64,000 nt of DNA from Arthrobacter terricola (GCF_004354015.1 NZ_SMRU01000008.1:1-64000), one strand, 5' to 3'; positions 1-8,037 are shown, counted from the stretch's first letter. Translations and numbers: made by a program. Notes: generated from the sequence alone by a model not told the origin.

Positions 1-297
1 TACGCCACGCACAAGACCCCCGAAGTCAAGGCATGGCTTGCGGCCCATCCCCGCTTCACCGTCCACTTCACTCCTACCTCGGGATCCTGGCTGAATCTCG
101 TCGAAGTCTGGTTCGGCATCATCGACCGGCAGGCCATCCGGCGCGGCGTCTTCACAAGCGTCAAAGACCTCAACCAGAAAATCCGCCAGTTCATCACCGG
201 CTGGAACGACCGATGCCACCCGTTCGTCTGGACCAAAACCCCCGAACAAATCCTCGCAAAAGCCAACCGCTTAACTACTTCAGAAACGCGACACTAG
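1..297 (+). CDS. IS630-family transposase, C-terminal part (runs off the left edge)
   Basis: The open frame from base 1 to the TAG at 295-297 encodes the last 98 residues of an IS630/Tc1-like DDE transposase. The motif FTPTSGSWLNLVE at about residue 24 carries the C-terminal acidic catalytic residue (E) of the DDE_3 fold, followed by the usual WFGIIDRQAIRRG segment. The upstream D residues lie outside the window. The stop lies in a sequence (cgcgacactag, 287-297) of the kind that often forms the terminal inverted repeat of IS630 elements, so the element probably ends near 297. That boundary is inferred, because the left repeat is not visible. Confidence 0.85.
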   Translation, partial: YATHKTPEVKAWLAAHPRFTVHFTPTSGSWLNLVEVWFGIIDRQAIRRGVFTSVKDLNQKIRQFITGWNDRCHPFVWTKTPEQILAKANRLTTSETRH

Positions 298-379
298 GTA
301 TGGAATTTCGGCAATTTATCGCATGACAATTAAATTCGTCACCGTCAGGTGAATTTCATAAATTTGTTCAGGGGGACAA

Positions 380-979
380 ATGAAAAAATCCATTGCAGCA
401 CTTGCCCTTGCGGGAACAATTCTTTTTGCTGGCACCGCTCCAGCCATGGCAGACAGCTACCCGGCTCCCGGGAATGAATGGGGAACCGTTTCCGACGGCA
501 CGATAAACCGCGGCGCATCCGTAACTTTCTCGGGCAGCGGATACGTTCCGGGCGAAACCGTCAACATCACATTCGAAAAGACCGGCGGACCGAAGGGCTC
601 CGCACCGGCAGCCCTTAGCGTTACCGCCGGCTCCAGCGGCGCTTTCTCTACCAACATCACCTTCCCGAACGCCGGCAATTACATGATCACCGCCGTCGGG
701 GCCACTTCCGGCAATACCCGTTCCGCACGCGTCTCCGTGAATAACGGTAACCACAACGGCGAGAACAACGGCAATAACAATCCCGGTAATGGCAACGGCA
801 AAGGCAAGGGCAATTCCAACCTCGTCTCGGTCTCCAGCATCACCGACGCCGGAGCAGCAACGAGTCAGGCGAACAGCGCGGCTGACTCGAACATTATCTT
901 GTGGGGGCTGACAGGCGCCGGCGTGCTGGCAGCATGCACGGTCTCGGTAGCGGTGATCCGCCGCCGCTCCAAGAGCTGA
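380..979 (+). CDS. Secreted, C-terminally membrane-anchored surface protein
   Basis: This 199-residue protein starts with a clear Sec signal peptide (MKKS, hydrophobic core, cleavage near APAMA-DS). A beta-rich domain with phrases such as SGSGYVPGETVNITF resembles bacterial Ig-like or surface-adhesin repeats. A Gly/Asn-rich linker (residues about 115-145) leads to a C-terminal transmembrane helix (about 172-192) and a positive tail, IRRRSKS. No LPXTG motif is present, so it is probably held by the helix rather than by sortase. A good Shine-Dalgarno (agggggac, 369-376) supports the start. A strong terminator follows. Function unknown beyond cell surface. Confidence 0.85.
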   Translation: MKKSIAALALAGTILFAGTAPAMADSYPAPGNEWGTVSDGTINRGASVTFSGSGYVPGETVNITFEKTGGPKGSAPAALSVTAGSSGAFSTNITFPNAGNYMITAVGATSGNTRSARVSVNNGNHNGENNGNNNPGNGNGKGKGNSNLVSVSSITDAGAATSQANSAADSNIILWGLTGAGVLAACTVSVAVIRRRSKS

Positions 980-1007
980 CGCAACCGCCACGCAGCATCA
1001 TAGGAAT

Positions 1008-1046
1008 GGGGTGGGTGTTTCCTCCGGGAAACACCCACCCCTTTTC
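1008..1046 (+). terminator. Rho-independent terminator of the surface protein gene
   Basis: A perfect 15-bp stem (1008-1022 with 1027-1041) is closed by the stable tetraloop TCCG and followed by TTTT (1042-1045). It sits 29 bp after the stop at 979 and just before the convergent permease gene. Confidence 0.9.
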
Positions 1047-1062
1047 ACGTTTCCGAGCGACC

Positions 1063-2181
1063 TCACGCATCTGCTGGTTCCGGGGGCGGGTCCGTCGTCG
1101 CGGGGTCCGGTTCGCGGCCGGTCAGTGTTTTGAAGATGGTCCAGCCGACGGCGGTGATCGGGACTGCGAGCAACGCCCCGATGACGCCGGCTAGTATCGT
1201 CCCGGCGGCCAGGGCCAGCAGGATTGCCAGGCCGTGGATACTCAGTACTTTGCCCATCAGAACGGGTTGCAGGAAATGGTGCTCAAGCTGGTTCACTGCA
1301 ACAATGACGGCCAGAACGATCACCGCCGTCACCGGCCCGTTGGAGATCAGTGCCACCGCAACCGCTACGGTGCCGGCGACGGTCGAGCCGACGATCGGTA
1401 TGAACCCGCCGATGAACACGAACACACCCAGCGGCAAAGCCAGCGGGACCCCCAGAATCAGGAGTGCGACCGTCACGATGAGGCCGTTGGTGGCCGCGAC
1501 GAGCGCTGTTCCGCGGACGTATCCACCTAAGACGACGGCGCTGCGGTCGGCCGCCAGGTGAGCCTTGGCACGGTGGTTGGCGGGTAGGAAGCCGATCAGG
1601 AAGCCCCGGATCATTGCTCCGTCTTTCAGGAGGAAGAACAAGGTCACGGCCATGAGGACTGTCGCAACCAGGATGTCCCCGACGGTCCGGACCCCGTTGA
1701 GTGCCTCGGTTCCGAAGGCAGCCGACGTGAAAAACCGTTGCACCGACTCGCGCGCCGCGTTGAGCTGCTGATCGCTCACCGGAAAAGGCCCGTTGTTGAG
1801 GAAGTTGTGCAACTGGTCGATGCCAGCAACAGCTTTCATCCTCAAATCCGTCCACTGGCTGCGGATGAGCAACACCACGCCGGTAACGACTCCGCCGAAG
1901 ACTGCCAGGATGGCCAGAAATGAAACCGCGACGGCCAAGGCCCTTGGCAGACCGCGGCTGGCGAGCCATCGCACAGCGGGCGCAATAGCCGCAGACAGGA
2001 TGACGGCGATCGTGGCGGGGATGACGACCAACGGCACCCGGGTCAGGGCCCAGAGGACGGCCCAAGCGAACGCGGCAACGGTCAGGGCCTGGACGGATCG
2101 GATGCTGGCCCGGCCAAATCCATCAGCCCAGATGGCGGGCAGCCCTGCCCTGGGATCAGGTCGTTCACGGGATCGGGACAA
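1063..2181 (-). CDS. AI-2E family transporter (PerM/YdiK-type membrane protein)
   Basis: The 372-residue protein has the AI-2E exporter (UPF0118) layout: two N-terminal helices near residues 30-60, a third near 85-110, a large polar loop, and a C-terminal helix bundle with the family phrases LFFLLKDG and NQLEHHFLQPVLMGK...HGLAILLALAAG. Members are integral membrane transporters. Only some export autoinducer-2 and others are Na+/H+ antiporters, so the substrate is unknown. Translation appears to start at TTG (2181) behind aaggagagg, an uncommon start. The tail is Pro/Asp-rich. It is monocistronic, convergent with the surface protein. Confidence 0.85.
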   Translation of the reverse strand: MSRSRERPDPRAGLPAIWADGFGRASIRSVQALTVAAFAWAVLWALTRVPLVVIPATIAVILSAAIAPAVRWLASRGLPRALAVAVSFLAILAVFGGVVTGVVLLIRSQWTDLRMKAVAGIDQLHNFLNNGPFPVSDQQLNAARESVQRFFTSAAFGTEALNGVRTVGDILVATVLMAVTLFFLLKDGAMIRGFLIGFLPANHRAKAHLAADRSAVVLGGYVRGTALVAATNGLIVTVALLILGVPLALPLGVFVFIGGFIPIVGSTVAGTVAVAVALISNGPVTAVIVLAVIVAVNQLEHHFLQPVLMGKVLSIHGLAILLALAAGTILAGVIGALLAVPITAVGWTIFKTLTGREPDPATTDPPPEPADA

Positions 2182-2366
2182 CGGTAGACCTCTCCTTCTT
2201 GGAACGCCACGGATTTCCTGCTCACACCGTTTCGTACCAACAGGCTAAAACCCGTCATGCGGGAATGGTCAACCCTTCGCCCGGGACTTTCGCGCACGGA
2301 CGACGGAAGATGGCCTCCCCTGCCGCCCAGTCTTAGACTCACCCCATGCGGACAGGGGACTTCGCC

Positions 2367-2780
2367 ATGCTGACGCCGCTCCATGTCACTTCCATGGTGG
2401 TGTTTGGGCTGACCATGGCTTACTGGGGCCGGTACAGGTTCCCCATGCTCAAAGTAGGAGGAGCGGCCGACGAACGGCTCGGAAAGATCAACGCCGGACT
2501 TGTGGCGACACAGGGCATCCTTACCGCTGTGCTGCCTCTGGTGAACGGAGGGAAAGGCTATCCCCTGCTCGCCGTGTCGGCATCCGAACTCCTGCTCGCG
2601 GCTGTGGCAATGTACGGCGTAAAGCGCCCCGACGTCCGCCTTTTCGGGTACGCGGGCACCGGCCGCCACGCCGATCAGGAAGCCCCGCACCGCCTGACCA
2701 CACGGTGGCCCTACACGCTCGCGTACATGCTCGGATACCTCGCCTGGTTCGGCTACCTCTTCACACTCGGCGTCCGATGA
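2367..2780 (+). CDS. Small integral membrane protein, unknown function
   Basis: About 137 residues with four hydrophobic segments (start, about 45-60, 65-80 and 115-133), so probably a four-helix inner-membrane protein. I do not recognise the family. The ATG at 2367 has a plausible Shine-Dalgarno (aggggac, 2354-2360). An upstream in-frame ATG at 2346 would add seven residues but has no ribosome site. The stop at 2778-2780 is the first of three tandem 17-bp repeats. Convergent with dnaB. Confidence 0.7.
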   Translation: MLTPLHVTSMVVFGLTMAYWGRYRFPMLKVGGAADERLGKINAGLVATQGILTAVLPLVNGGKGYPLLAVSASELLLAAVAMYGVKRPDVRLFGYAGTGRHADQEAPHRLTTRWPYTLAYMLGYLAWFGYLFTLGVR

Positions 2781-2820
2781 CACCCAGCGTCCGATGAGGC
2801 ACGGCGTCCGATGAGGCAAC
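2770..2820 (+). repeat. Three 17-bp tandem repeats, each carrying a TGA stop
   Basis: The core GCGTCCGATGA occurs at 2770-2780, 2787-2797 and 2804-2814, exactly 17 bp apart. Copies two and three continue identically as GGCA. The first TGA is the stop of the upstream gene. Because 17 is not a multiple of three, the three TGAs at 2778, 2795 and 2812 fall in three different frames. Confidence 0.9.
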
Positions 2821-2842
2821 CGTTCCCGCGAGAGAACCCAGC

Positions 2843-4228
2843 CTAGAACCCGCCGCCGCCGCCTGTTTCGCCCGCCATGTTCGCAAACCGCGAATAGTGG
2901 CCTTGGAAGGCAACCACGATGTCCTTTGTGGGACCGTTGCGGTGCTTCGCAACGAGGATGTCGGCTTCGCCGGCGCGGGGCGATTCCTTGTCGTACACGT
3001 CTTCGCGGTGGAGCAGGATGACCATGTCCGCGTCCTGCTCGATGGATCCGGATTCACGGAGGTCGGAAACCATGGGGCGCTTGTCCTGGCGCTGCTCGGA
3101 ACCACGGTTCAACTGGGAGAGCGCGATGACCGGAACTTGGAGTTCCTTGGCCAGCAGTTTGAGGGCACGGGAGAACTCGGAAACTTCCTGCTGGCGCGAC
3201 TCGACTTTCTTTCCCGAACTCATGAGCTGGAGGTAGTCGAGGATCACCAGTTTGAGGTCGTGCTGCTGCTTGAGGCGGCGGCATTTGGCCCGGATTTCCA
3301 TGAGGGACATGTTCGGACTGTCGTCGATAAACAGGGGAGCATCGTTCATGCGGCCCATGGTGGTGGCGATCTTGGACCATTGCTCGTCCTTGATGGTGCC
3401 CTTCCGGAGGTCCTGGAGGCCGATGGTTGCCTCAGCGGACAGCAGGCGCATGGCGATCTCGTTCCGACCCATTTCGAGGGAGAACATCACCGTGGAGAGG
3501 TTGTTTTTGATGGCGGCCGAGCGGGCGAAGTCCAGCGCGAAGGTGGACTTACCGACGGCGGGGCGCGCGGCAATGACGATCATCTGGCCCGGGTGCAACC
3601 CATGCGTAAGCTCATCAAGTTCATAGAAGCCCGTGGGGACACCAGTCATGCCTTCACCGCGGTGGCCCGACGCCTCGATCTCGTCCACCGTGGACTCCAT
3701 GACGTCCTTGAGCGCCACATAGTCTTCCGCGGTGCGGCGTTCGGCGACGGCGTAGACCTCGGCCTGGGCCTGGTTGACGAGGTCTTCCACCTCGCCGTCC
3801 TGGCCGTAGCCCATCTGGACAATCTTCGTGCCGGCATTGACGAGCCGGCGAAGGACAGCGCGCTCGGCAACGATCTCGGCATAGTAGCCTGCGTTGGCTG
3901 CCGTCGGCACGGTCTGGATGAGCTCGTGCAGGTAAGCGGGACCGCCGATCCGGTTGATCTCGCCGCGCTTGGTGAGCTCGTCGGACACCGTGACGGCGTC
4001 GGCGGGTTCTCCACGTCCATAGAGATCAATGATCGACTCGTAAATGGTCTCGTGGGCCGGGCGGTAGAAATCGTGGCCACGCACAATCTCCACGACGTCG
4101 GCAATGGCATCCTTGGACAGCATCATGCCGCCGAGGACCGACTGTTCGGCGGGGATATCCTGAGGAGGCTTCCGGCTCGCTTCCGATGCGCGGCCGCCCT
4201 CAATCGAATCCAAGTGCGTAACTGACAA
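2843..4228 (-). CDS. dnaB: Replicative DNA helicase DnaB
   Basis: Hexameric 5'-3' helicase that unwinds DNA at the replication fork and recruits primase. The N-terminal domain (about residues 20-120, PQDIPAEQSVLGGMML) is followed by a linker and the RecA-like motor with Walker A ARPAVGKST, Walker B LVILDYLQLM, and the arginine-finger region near SQLNRGSEQRQDKRP. The 461 residues are uninterrupted, so no intein is present although actinobacterial dnaB is a common intein site. I place the start at TTG 4228, behind GGAGG (4238-4234) at 5-nt spacing. The ATG at 4240 overlaps that Shine-Dalgarno and is less likely. The tail is GGGGGF. Upstream lies a DnaA-box cluster. Confidence 0.97.
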   Translation of the reverse strand: MSVTHLDSIEGGRASEASRKPPQDIPAEQSVLGGMMLSKDAIADVVEIVRGHDFYRPAHETIYESIIDLYGRGEPADAVTVSDELTKRGEINRIGGPAYLHELIQTVPTAANAGYYAEIVAERAVLRRLVNAGTKIVQMGYGQDGEVEDLVNQAQAEVYAVAERRTAEDYVALKDVMESTVDEIEASGHRGEGMTGVPTGFYELDELTHGLHPGQMIVIAARPAVGKSTFALDFARSAAIKNNLSTVMFSLEMGRNEIAMRLLSAEATIGLQDLRKGTIKDEQWSKIATTMGRMNDAPLFIDDSPNMSLMEIRAKCRRLKQQHDLKLVILDYLQLMSSGKKVESRQQEVSEFSRALKLLAKELQVPVIALSQLNRGSEQRQDKRPMVSDLRESGSIEQDADMVILLHREDVYDKESPRAGEADILVAKHRNGPTKDIVVAFQGHYSRFANMAGETGGGGGF

Positions 4229-4852
4229 GCCGACCTCCATGTGTACCGCGGCAGATATCTATTCCCGGCGGTGCGTCAGCCCCGGCCTTGACGCGGCTGG
4301 GTCCTTCGCACGATGATTGCCGGCTGGTCCAAGTTTGGGGTGGAGTACCGACAAAATAAGGATTTCCCCGTTTTCCACAAGTTATCCACAGCGACGCCTC
4401 GCGAGGCGTCGCTGATCGTCAACGCGGTGGCGTCGAACTAGTGAAAAAGAGGTTTTCCAGGTACCTGAAGTAGGTACCCAGATACGTTATCCCCGCTTTT
4501 CCTCCCCACCAAGCCGGGCCTGTGGATAAACTGTGGAATACACACCGATACTTGTGCACAGTCTGTGCACTTACCTGTGGAAAGGGAAATTCTTTTTCCA
4601 AGAACCAGCCCCTGAGCTGGGGAAACATTCTCCACCCCATGTGGAACAAAAGTATTTCTGCCTCCGGCTCATCCACAGGAACTGCCACGGAAACTGCGCC
4701 CGGGAGCCCATTCATCCCGCAAATACCTCAAAAACAAGCCGAAAAAGTGATGTCGGCCACAAATGCCCGCCAAATTTGACACTGTGCTCTCACAAGCTAT
4801 CCTTCCGCAGGAATGTGCTGTGGATAACTACGTTCTGGCATAAGCTCTAAGT
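4229..4852. promoter_or_regulatory. Intergenic region with clustered DnaA boxes
   Basis: This 624-bp gap holds no convincing gene. Three perfect DnaA boxes TTATCCACA are present at 4382-4390 (+), 4521-4529 (-) and 4819-4827 (-). Near-matches lie at 4371-4379 (TTTTCCACA), 4669-4677 (TCATCCACA), 4532-4540, 4552-4560, 4576-4584 and 4640-4648. It also carries a perfect 22-bp palindrome (4391-4412) and an A-rich stretch around 4725-4790. It divides dnaB from the divergent L12-like genes. No dnaA or dnaN flanks it, so it is more likely a DnaA regulatory or titration site than the main origin. Confidence 0.75.
4391..4412. repeat. Perfect 22-bp palindrome next to a DnaA box
   Basis: The two 11-bp halves are exact reverse complements centred on CGCG (left half GCGACGCCTCG). 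The palindrome starts at the base after the perfect DnaA box at 4382-4390. It could be a cruciform, a protein dyad, or a terminator stem without a T-tract. Confidence 0.85.
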
Positions 4853-5308
4853 ATGGGTTTCACTATGGGGGATGTGCTATTGGTGGCAACGCCCGTTGTC
4901 ATCCTGGTGGCGGTTTTGTGGGCCCTGACGGCGGCACTCAAACCGCGCAACTCAGGACTGTCCGACGCCGAACGCTACCAGCGCGAGCTCGCTGCACGTT
5001 CGGCCGCGCACCAAGCGGCGCAGGTCCAGCGGGCCACCGCCGCGCGGGCCAGCGTTTACGCCGCGACCAGGCCGAAGCAGAATCTCCAGCAGCCCACGCT
5101 GGGCGGCCATCAGGCCGGGATCAGTCCGGGCAGCGGCCTGGCCGGCTACAACGGTCCCATCCTTCCCAACGGACAGTTGAATCCTCAGCTCGCCCTGCAG
5201 CTTCAGGGCATGGTCCGTAACGGGCAGAAGATCCAAGCCATCAAGCTACTTCGGCAACAAACCCATTTGGACCTATCGACCGCCAAGAACTACGTAGATC
5301 GGCTTTAG
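4853..5308 (+). CDS. Membrane-anchored protein with an L7/L12-like C-terminal motif
   Basis: 151 residues. An N-terminal transmembrane helix (about 6-27, DVLLVATPVVILVAVLWAL) is followed by an Ala/Gln/Arg-rich, probably coiled segment (about 40-75), a flexible linker, and a final helix-turn-helix, MVRNGQKIQAIKLLRQQTHL then STAKNYVDRL. This end matches the helical hairpin of the bL12 C-terminal domain (pattern KI.aIK..R..t.l.L..AK..Vd), the part that contacts translation factors in ribosomes. The role here is unknown. There is no clear Shine-Dalgarno. A -10-like TAAGCT six bases before the ATG suggests a leaderless mRNA, and a perfect DnaA box overlaps the promoter. The next gene is 3 bp downstream. 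Confidence 0.8.
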   Translation: MGFTMGDVLLVATPVVILVAVLWALTAALKPRNSGLSDAERYQRELAARSAAHQAAQVQRATAARASVYAATRPKQNLQQPTLGGHQAGISPGSGLAGYNGPILPNGQLNPQLALQLQGMVRNGQKIQAIKLLRQQTHLDLSTAKNYVDRL

Positions 5309-5311
5309 CGC

Positions 5312-5887
5312 ATGCAATCCCTAATCGTCCCGGTCCTCATCCTGCTGGCCGTGATTGCCTGTGTGCTGCTGGTCAGCCGCGTGCTGTCCCGCCGCGCAAC
5401 CGAACGGCGCAGCAATGCGGCCTCCTCCAGAACGCCTGTGGATCCGGTGGAGCTGGCCCGTGAGGCCGCGGCGAAGCTGAGCGAGGACCAGCACCGCCAA
5501 CTCTATTCGCTGATCGCCCAGGGACAGGCCATGGCGGCCATCAAGCTGTACCTCGGCGCTACTGGAGAGGGACTGCGCGCCTCGCGTGACGCCGTCGGCG
5601 CCCTCGCGGCGCACCCGCAGCCCTTCCGGCGACCCGAACCCGCCCCTCAGGACCTGGTGCCCGACGACGACGAGCCCGAGCACTTTTCGTACCGGTACCG
5701 GGCCATCGCCAGCAAGGGCGACGTAACCCGCGAGGTAAGCAGCAACATGCTCAATGACGAGATCTACGGGCGAATCCGCACCTTGGCCAAGAGCGGCGAT
5801 ATCGAGGGAGCCGCCCTGGCCCTGACCAAGCATTCAGATATCAGCATGAAACAGGCCCGCGAGTTCCTCGAGCTCCTGGACGACTAG
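5312..5887 (+). CDS. Membrane-anchored protein with two L7/L12-like helical segments
   Basis: 191 residues, translationally linked to the gene before it (3-bp gap). An N-terminal helix (about 2-22, LIVPVLILLAVIACVLLVSRV) leads to two segments resembling the bL12 C-terminal hairpin: about 58-95 (LYSLIAQGQAMAAIKLYLGA) and about 149-191 (GRIRTLAKSGDIEGAALALT, then ISMKQAREFLELLDD). A paralogue of its neighbour with a duplicated motif. Predicted topology puts these domains in the cytoplasm. Function unknown. I infer a membrane-tethered pair. Confidence 0.8.
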   Translation: MQSLIVPVLILLAVIACVLLVSRVLSRRATERRSNAASSRTPVDPVELAREAAAKLSEDQHRQLYSLIAQGQAMAAIKLYLGATGEGLRASRDAVGALAAHPQPFRRPEPAPQDLVPDDDEPEHFSYRYRAIASKGDVTREVSSNMLNDEIYGRIRTLAKSGDIEGAALALTKHSDISMKQAREFLELLDD

Positions 5888-5910
5888 TTCCCCGTGCGCC
5901 AAACCAGCGC

Positions 5911-6537
5911 CTAGCGTCCCGCTGTGATTCCCGCGAGGAGCTGCTCAAAGGGCAAGGATTCCATCGGGTCGGCTTTGCGGTGCGGCTGCTCTCCGCGCAG
6001 GAGTTGGGCGAGTTCACCGGCCGCCCGGTCCACGCGCACCGACAAGGGGGATCCGCCGTCGTCGGTGTTTCCCCAGTCCTGCGGACCGGCGAAAACGGAA
6101 GTCTGCGTCATGCGGGTTCGCAGGTAGGTGAAAAGCGGCCGCATGGCGTAGTCGAGCACCATTTGGTGCCGGTCAGTTCCGCCGGTAGCGGCGAGCAGGA
6201 CCGCCTTGCCGTCGAGCGACTTGGGGTCGAGGACGTCGATGAAGGACTTGAACAACCCGCTGTACGATGCGCTGAAAACGGGAGTGACGGCGATGATGCC
6301 GTCGGAATCCTCGACGCCGGCGATCACTTCAGCGAGGCGCGGCGCAGCATAACCGGTCACGAAATTGTTGGCGATCTCCACTGCCAGGTCCCGCAGTTCG
6401 ACCACGTCCACGCGCACCTCGTAGCCGGCGTCGCCCAAGTGGCGCTTCGCGGCCGCGGCGAGCTGGTCGGCAAGGAGCCTGCTCGACGACGGGACGCCAA
6501 GTCCGGCGGAAAGAACGGTAATGCGGCGGGTCTCCAT
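5911..6537 (-). CDS. NAD(P)H-dependent FMN reductase (flavodoxin fold)
   Basis: 208 residues with the start of the FMN_red / NADPH-dependent reductase family (ITVLSAGLGVPSSSRLLADQ) and the flavin-site phrases GIIAVTPVFSASYSGLFKSF and LLAATGG. It resembles the CE1759-type FMN reductases of actinobacteria, which supply reduced flavin to monooxygenases or desulfurising enzymes. The ATG at 6537 is chosen because AGGAG lies 7 nt upstream. An ATG 12 codons earlier lacks a ribosome site. Likely monocistronic, with a small dyad in its upstream region. Confidence 0.85.
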   Translation of the reverse strand: METRRITVLSAGLGVPSSSRLLADQLAAAAKRHLGDAGYEVRVDVVELRDLAVEIANNFVTGYAAPRLAEVIAGVEDSDGIIAVTPVFSASYSGLFKSFIDVLDPKSLDGKAVLLAATGGTDRHQMVLDYAMRPLFTYLRTRMTQTSVFAGPQDWGNTDDGGSPLSVRVDRAAGELAQLLRGEQPHRKADPMESLPFEQLLAGITAGR

Positions 6538-6584
6538 GGCGATCTCCTCTTGATCGGCGACTCTGGGCTTCACCTCCAGAGTAC

Positions 6585-6596
6585 ATGCATTTGCAT
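6585..6596. promoter_or_regulatory. Possible operator dyad upstream of the FMN reductase
   Basis: ATGCATTTGCAT (arms ATGCA and TGCAT, 2-bp centre) lies 48 bp upstream of the reductase start. The AT-rich dyad stands out from its GC-rich surroundings and resembles sites of small winged-helix repressors. No regulator gene is adjacent, so assignment is tentative. Confidence 0.3.
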
Positions 6597-6633
6597 CTAT
6601 ATCCCCAAACTGGCGGCCCGCTTGCTTTATTCC

Positions 6634-7485
6634 CTAGAGCCGAACGGTACCCTCGATGCACGTCGACACACTGCCGCCCACCCAAATCTCGCCGCCCTCG
6701 GCACTGACATGAATGCGGCCCGCCCTGCCAAGCACAGTGCCCTGCGCCGCGACATACCGCGCCGGCGCGCGTCCGCTGCCGATCAGCCATTGGGCAACAC
6801 CGGCGTTGAAGCTGCCCGTCACCGGATCCTCCACCATGGCATCGCCGGGAATGAACGTGCGGATTTCGAAGTCGACGGCGGAGCCCGGCTCATGCGGCCC
6901 AACGACCCCGACTTTCAACTCACCCATCGCGGCAAAGTCCGGCTCGAGGCCAAGAACCCGCTCGGCCGAGTCGAGGAGCACGCCAATCCACTGAGGGCCA
7001 TTGACCAGCCACGAAGCGTCCAGGAGCGCCGTTTTGGGCAGGCGGAGTCCCGCGGCCAACTGCTCCAACGTTGCCTCATCCACGCCTTCGAAGCGGGTCA
7101 GGGGCGGAGCGGCGAAGGCGAGGCGACCGCCGTCGAGCTTTACTTTGACCAGGCCGGCGCCGCACTCCTGCACCAGGACCTGGCCCTGCTTCGGCACGCC
7201 CCCGGCCTCAAGCCAAGCATGGGCCGAACCCAACGTCGGGTGTCCAGCGAAGGGGAATTCCTCGCTCCCGGTAAAGATCCGGACGCGGTAGTCTGCCTCC
7301 GGATCGCTCGGCGGCAGCAAGAAAGTGGTTTCGGACAAATTGGTCCAGTTGGCGAAGTGCTGCATCTGGTCCGTGCTGAGCCCTTCAGCGTCGATGACGA
7401 CGGCGAGCGGATTGCCGAGGTACGGCTCGTCCGTGAAGACGTCTACCTGCGAAAAGGGCCGGATGCGCGTGGGTTCATGGTTCAC
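6634..7485 (-). CDS. PhzF-family epimerase/isomerase
   Basis: 283 residues with PhzF hallmarks: the N-terminal QVDVFTDEPYLGNPLAVV, the catalytic glutamate in LSETTFL, the FAGHPTLGSAHAWL segment, and the C-terminal half with EDPVTGSFNAGVAQWL. PhzF proteins have a diaminopimelate-epimerase fold and isomerise small acids. Outside phenazine clusters their substrates are mostly unknown, and no phenazine gene is nearby. Length is normal for the family. Confidence 0.9.
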   Translation of the reverse strand: MNHEPTRIRPFSQVDVFTDEPYLGNPLAVVIDAEGLSTDQMQHFANWTNLSETTFLLPPSDPEADYRVRIFTGSEEFPFAGHPTLGSAHAWLEAGGVPKQGQVLVQECGAGLVKVKLDGGRLAFAAPPLTRFEGVDEATLEQLAAGLRLPKTALLDASWLVNGPQWIGVLLDSAERVLGLEPDFAAMGELKVGVVGPHEPGSAVDFEIRTFIPGDAMVEDPVTGSFNAGVAQWLIGSGRAPARYVAAQGTVLGRAGRIHVSAEGGEIWVGGSVSTCIEGTVRL

Positions 7486-7514
7486 CGGTGAAGGCTATCA
7501 CCGGCGACAAAAGC

Positions 7515-7551
7515 AAAAGGCCCTTGCCTCCGGAAACCGGAAGCAAGGGCC
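7515..7551 (-). terminator. Terminator of the rpsF-ssb-rpsR-rplI operon
   Basis: On the minus strand a stem of 14 pairs out of 15 (7537-7551 with 7519-7533, loop of three) follows the rplI stop at 7568 and is trailed by TTTT (7518-7515). Confidence 0.85.
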
Positions 7552-7567
7552 CTTCGAGCAGTTCGAG

Positions 7568-8020
7568 CTACTTTCCTGCGACGACCTCGAGGTCGATCAC
7601 GGCGGAAACGTCCTCGTGCAGGCGGACGTTGGCCTGGTACGAACCAACAGACTTGATGTGGTTCGGCAGTTCAACGTTGCGCTTGTCGATGGCGCCGAGG
7701 CCAGCAGCCTCAACAGCAGCAGCGACGTCGGCCGGCTTGACGGTGCCGAAGAGACGACCGGTTTCGCCGGCCTTCACTACGAGCTTGACCTTCTTGGAGG
7801 ACAGAGCCGAAGCCTGGGCCTGTGCAGCTTCGATCGAAGCGTGGGCGCGAGCGGCGCGGGCAGCCTTGATGGACTCAACCTGCTTCTCGCCACCCTTGGT
7901 CCAAGTCAGGGCGAAGCCGCGGGGCAGGAGGTAGTTACGTGCGTAACCGTCCTTGACCTCGACAACATCGCCAGCAGCACCGAGACCGGTTACTTCGTGG
8001 GTCAGAATGAGCTTTGCCAT
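7568..8020 (-). CDS. rplI: 50S ribosomal protein bL9
   Basis: 150 residues, full length. It begins [20 protein letters not shown] and contains the bL9 signature [13 protein letters not shown], a long central helix, and the C-terminal domain [11 protein letters not shown]. bL9 binds 23S rRNA near L1. It is the last gene of the operon, 17 bp after rpsR, with GGAAGGG as ribosome site and a terminator downstream. Confidence 0.98.
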   Translation of the reverse strand: MAKLILTHEVTGLGAAGDVVEVKDGYARNYLLPRGFALTWTKGGEKQVESIKAARAARAHASIEAAQAQASALSSKKVKLVVKAGETGRLFGTVKPADVAAAVEAAGLGAIDKRNVELPNHIKSVGSYQANVRLHEDVSAVIDLEVVAGK

Positions 8021-8037
8021 GTTAGTTAATCCCTTCC

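Noticed and set aside
2897..4225. 442-codon open frame opposite dnaB
   Set aside because: It mirrors dnaB in a GC-rich genome and its translation shows no domain; dnaB is certain on the other strand. The long frames at 5980-7491 and 12621-14306 were rejected for the same reason.
2843..4228. Intein in DnaB
   Set aside because: The helicase motifs are contiguous and the length (461 residues) is normal.
4229..4852. Main chromosomal origin (oriC)
   Set aside because: DnaA boxes are present but the neighbours are dnaB and L12-like genes, not dnaA/dnaN, and no clear AT-rich unwinding array is seen.
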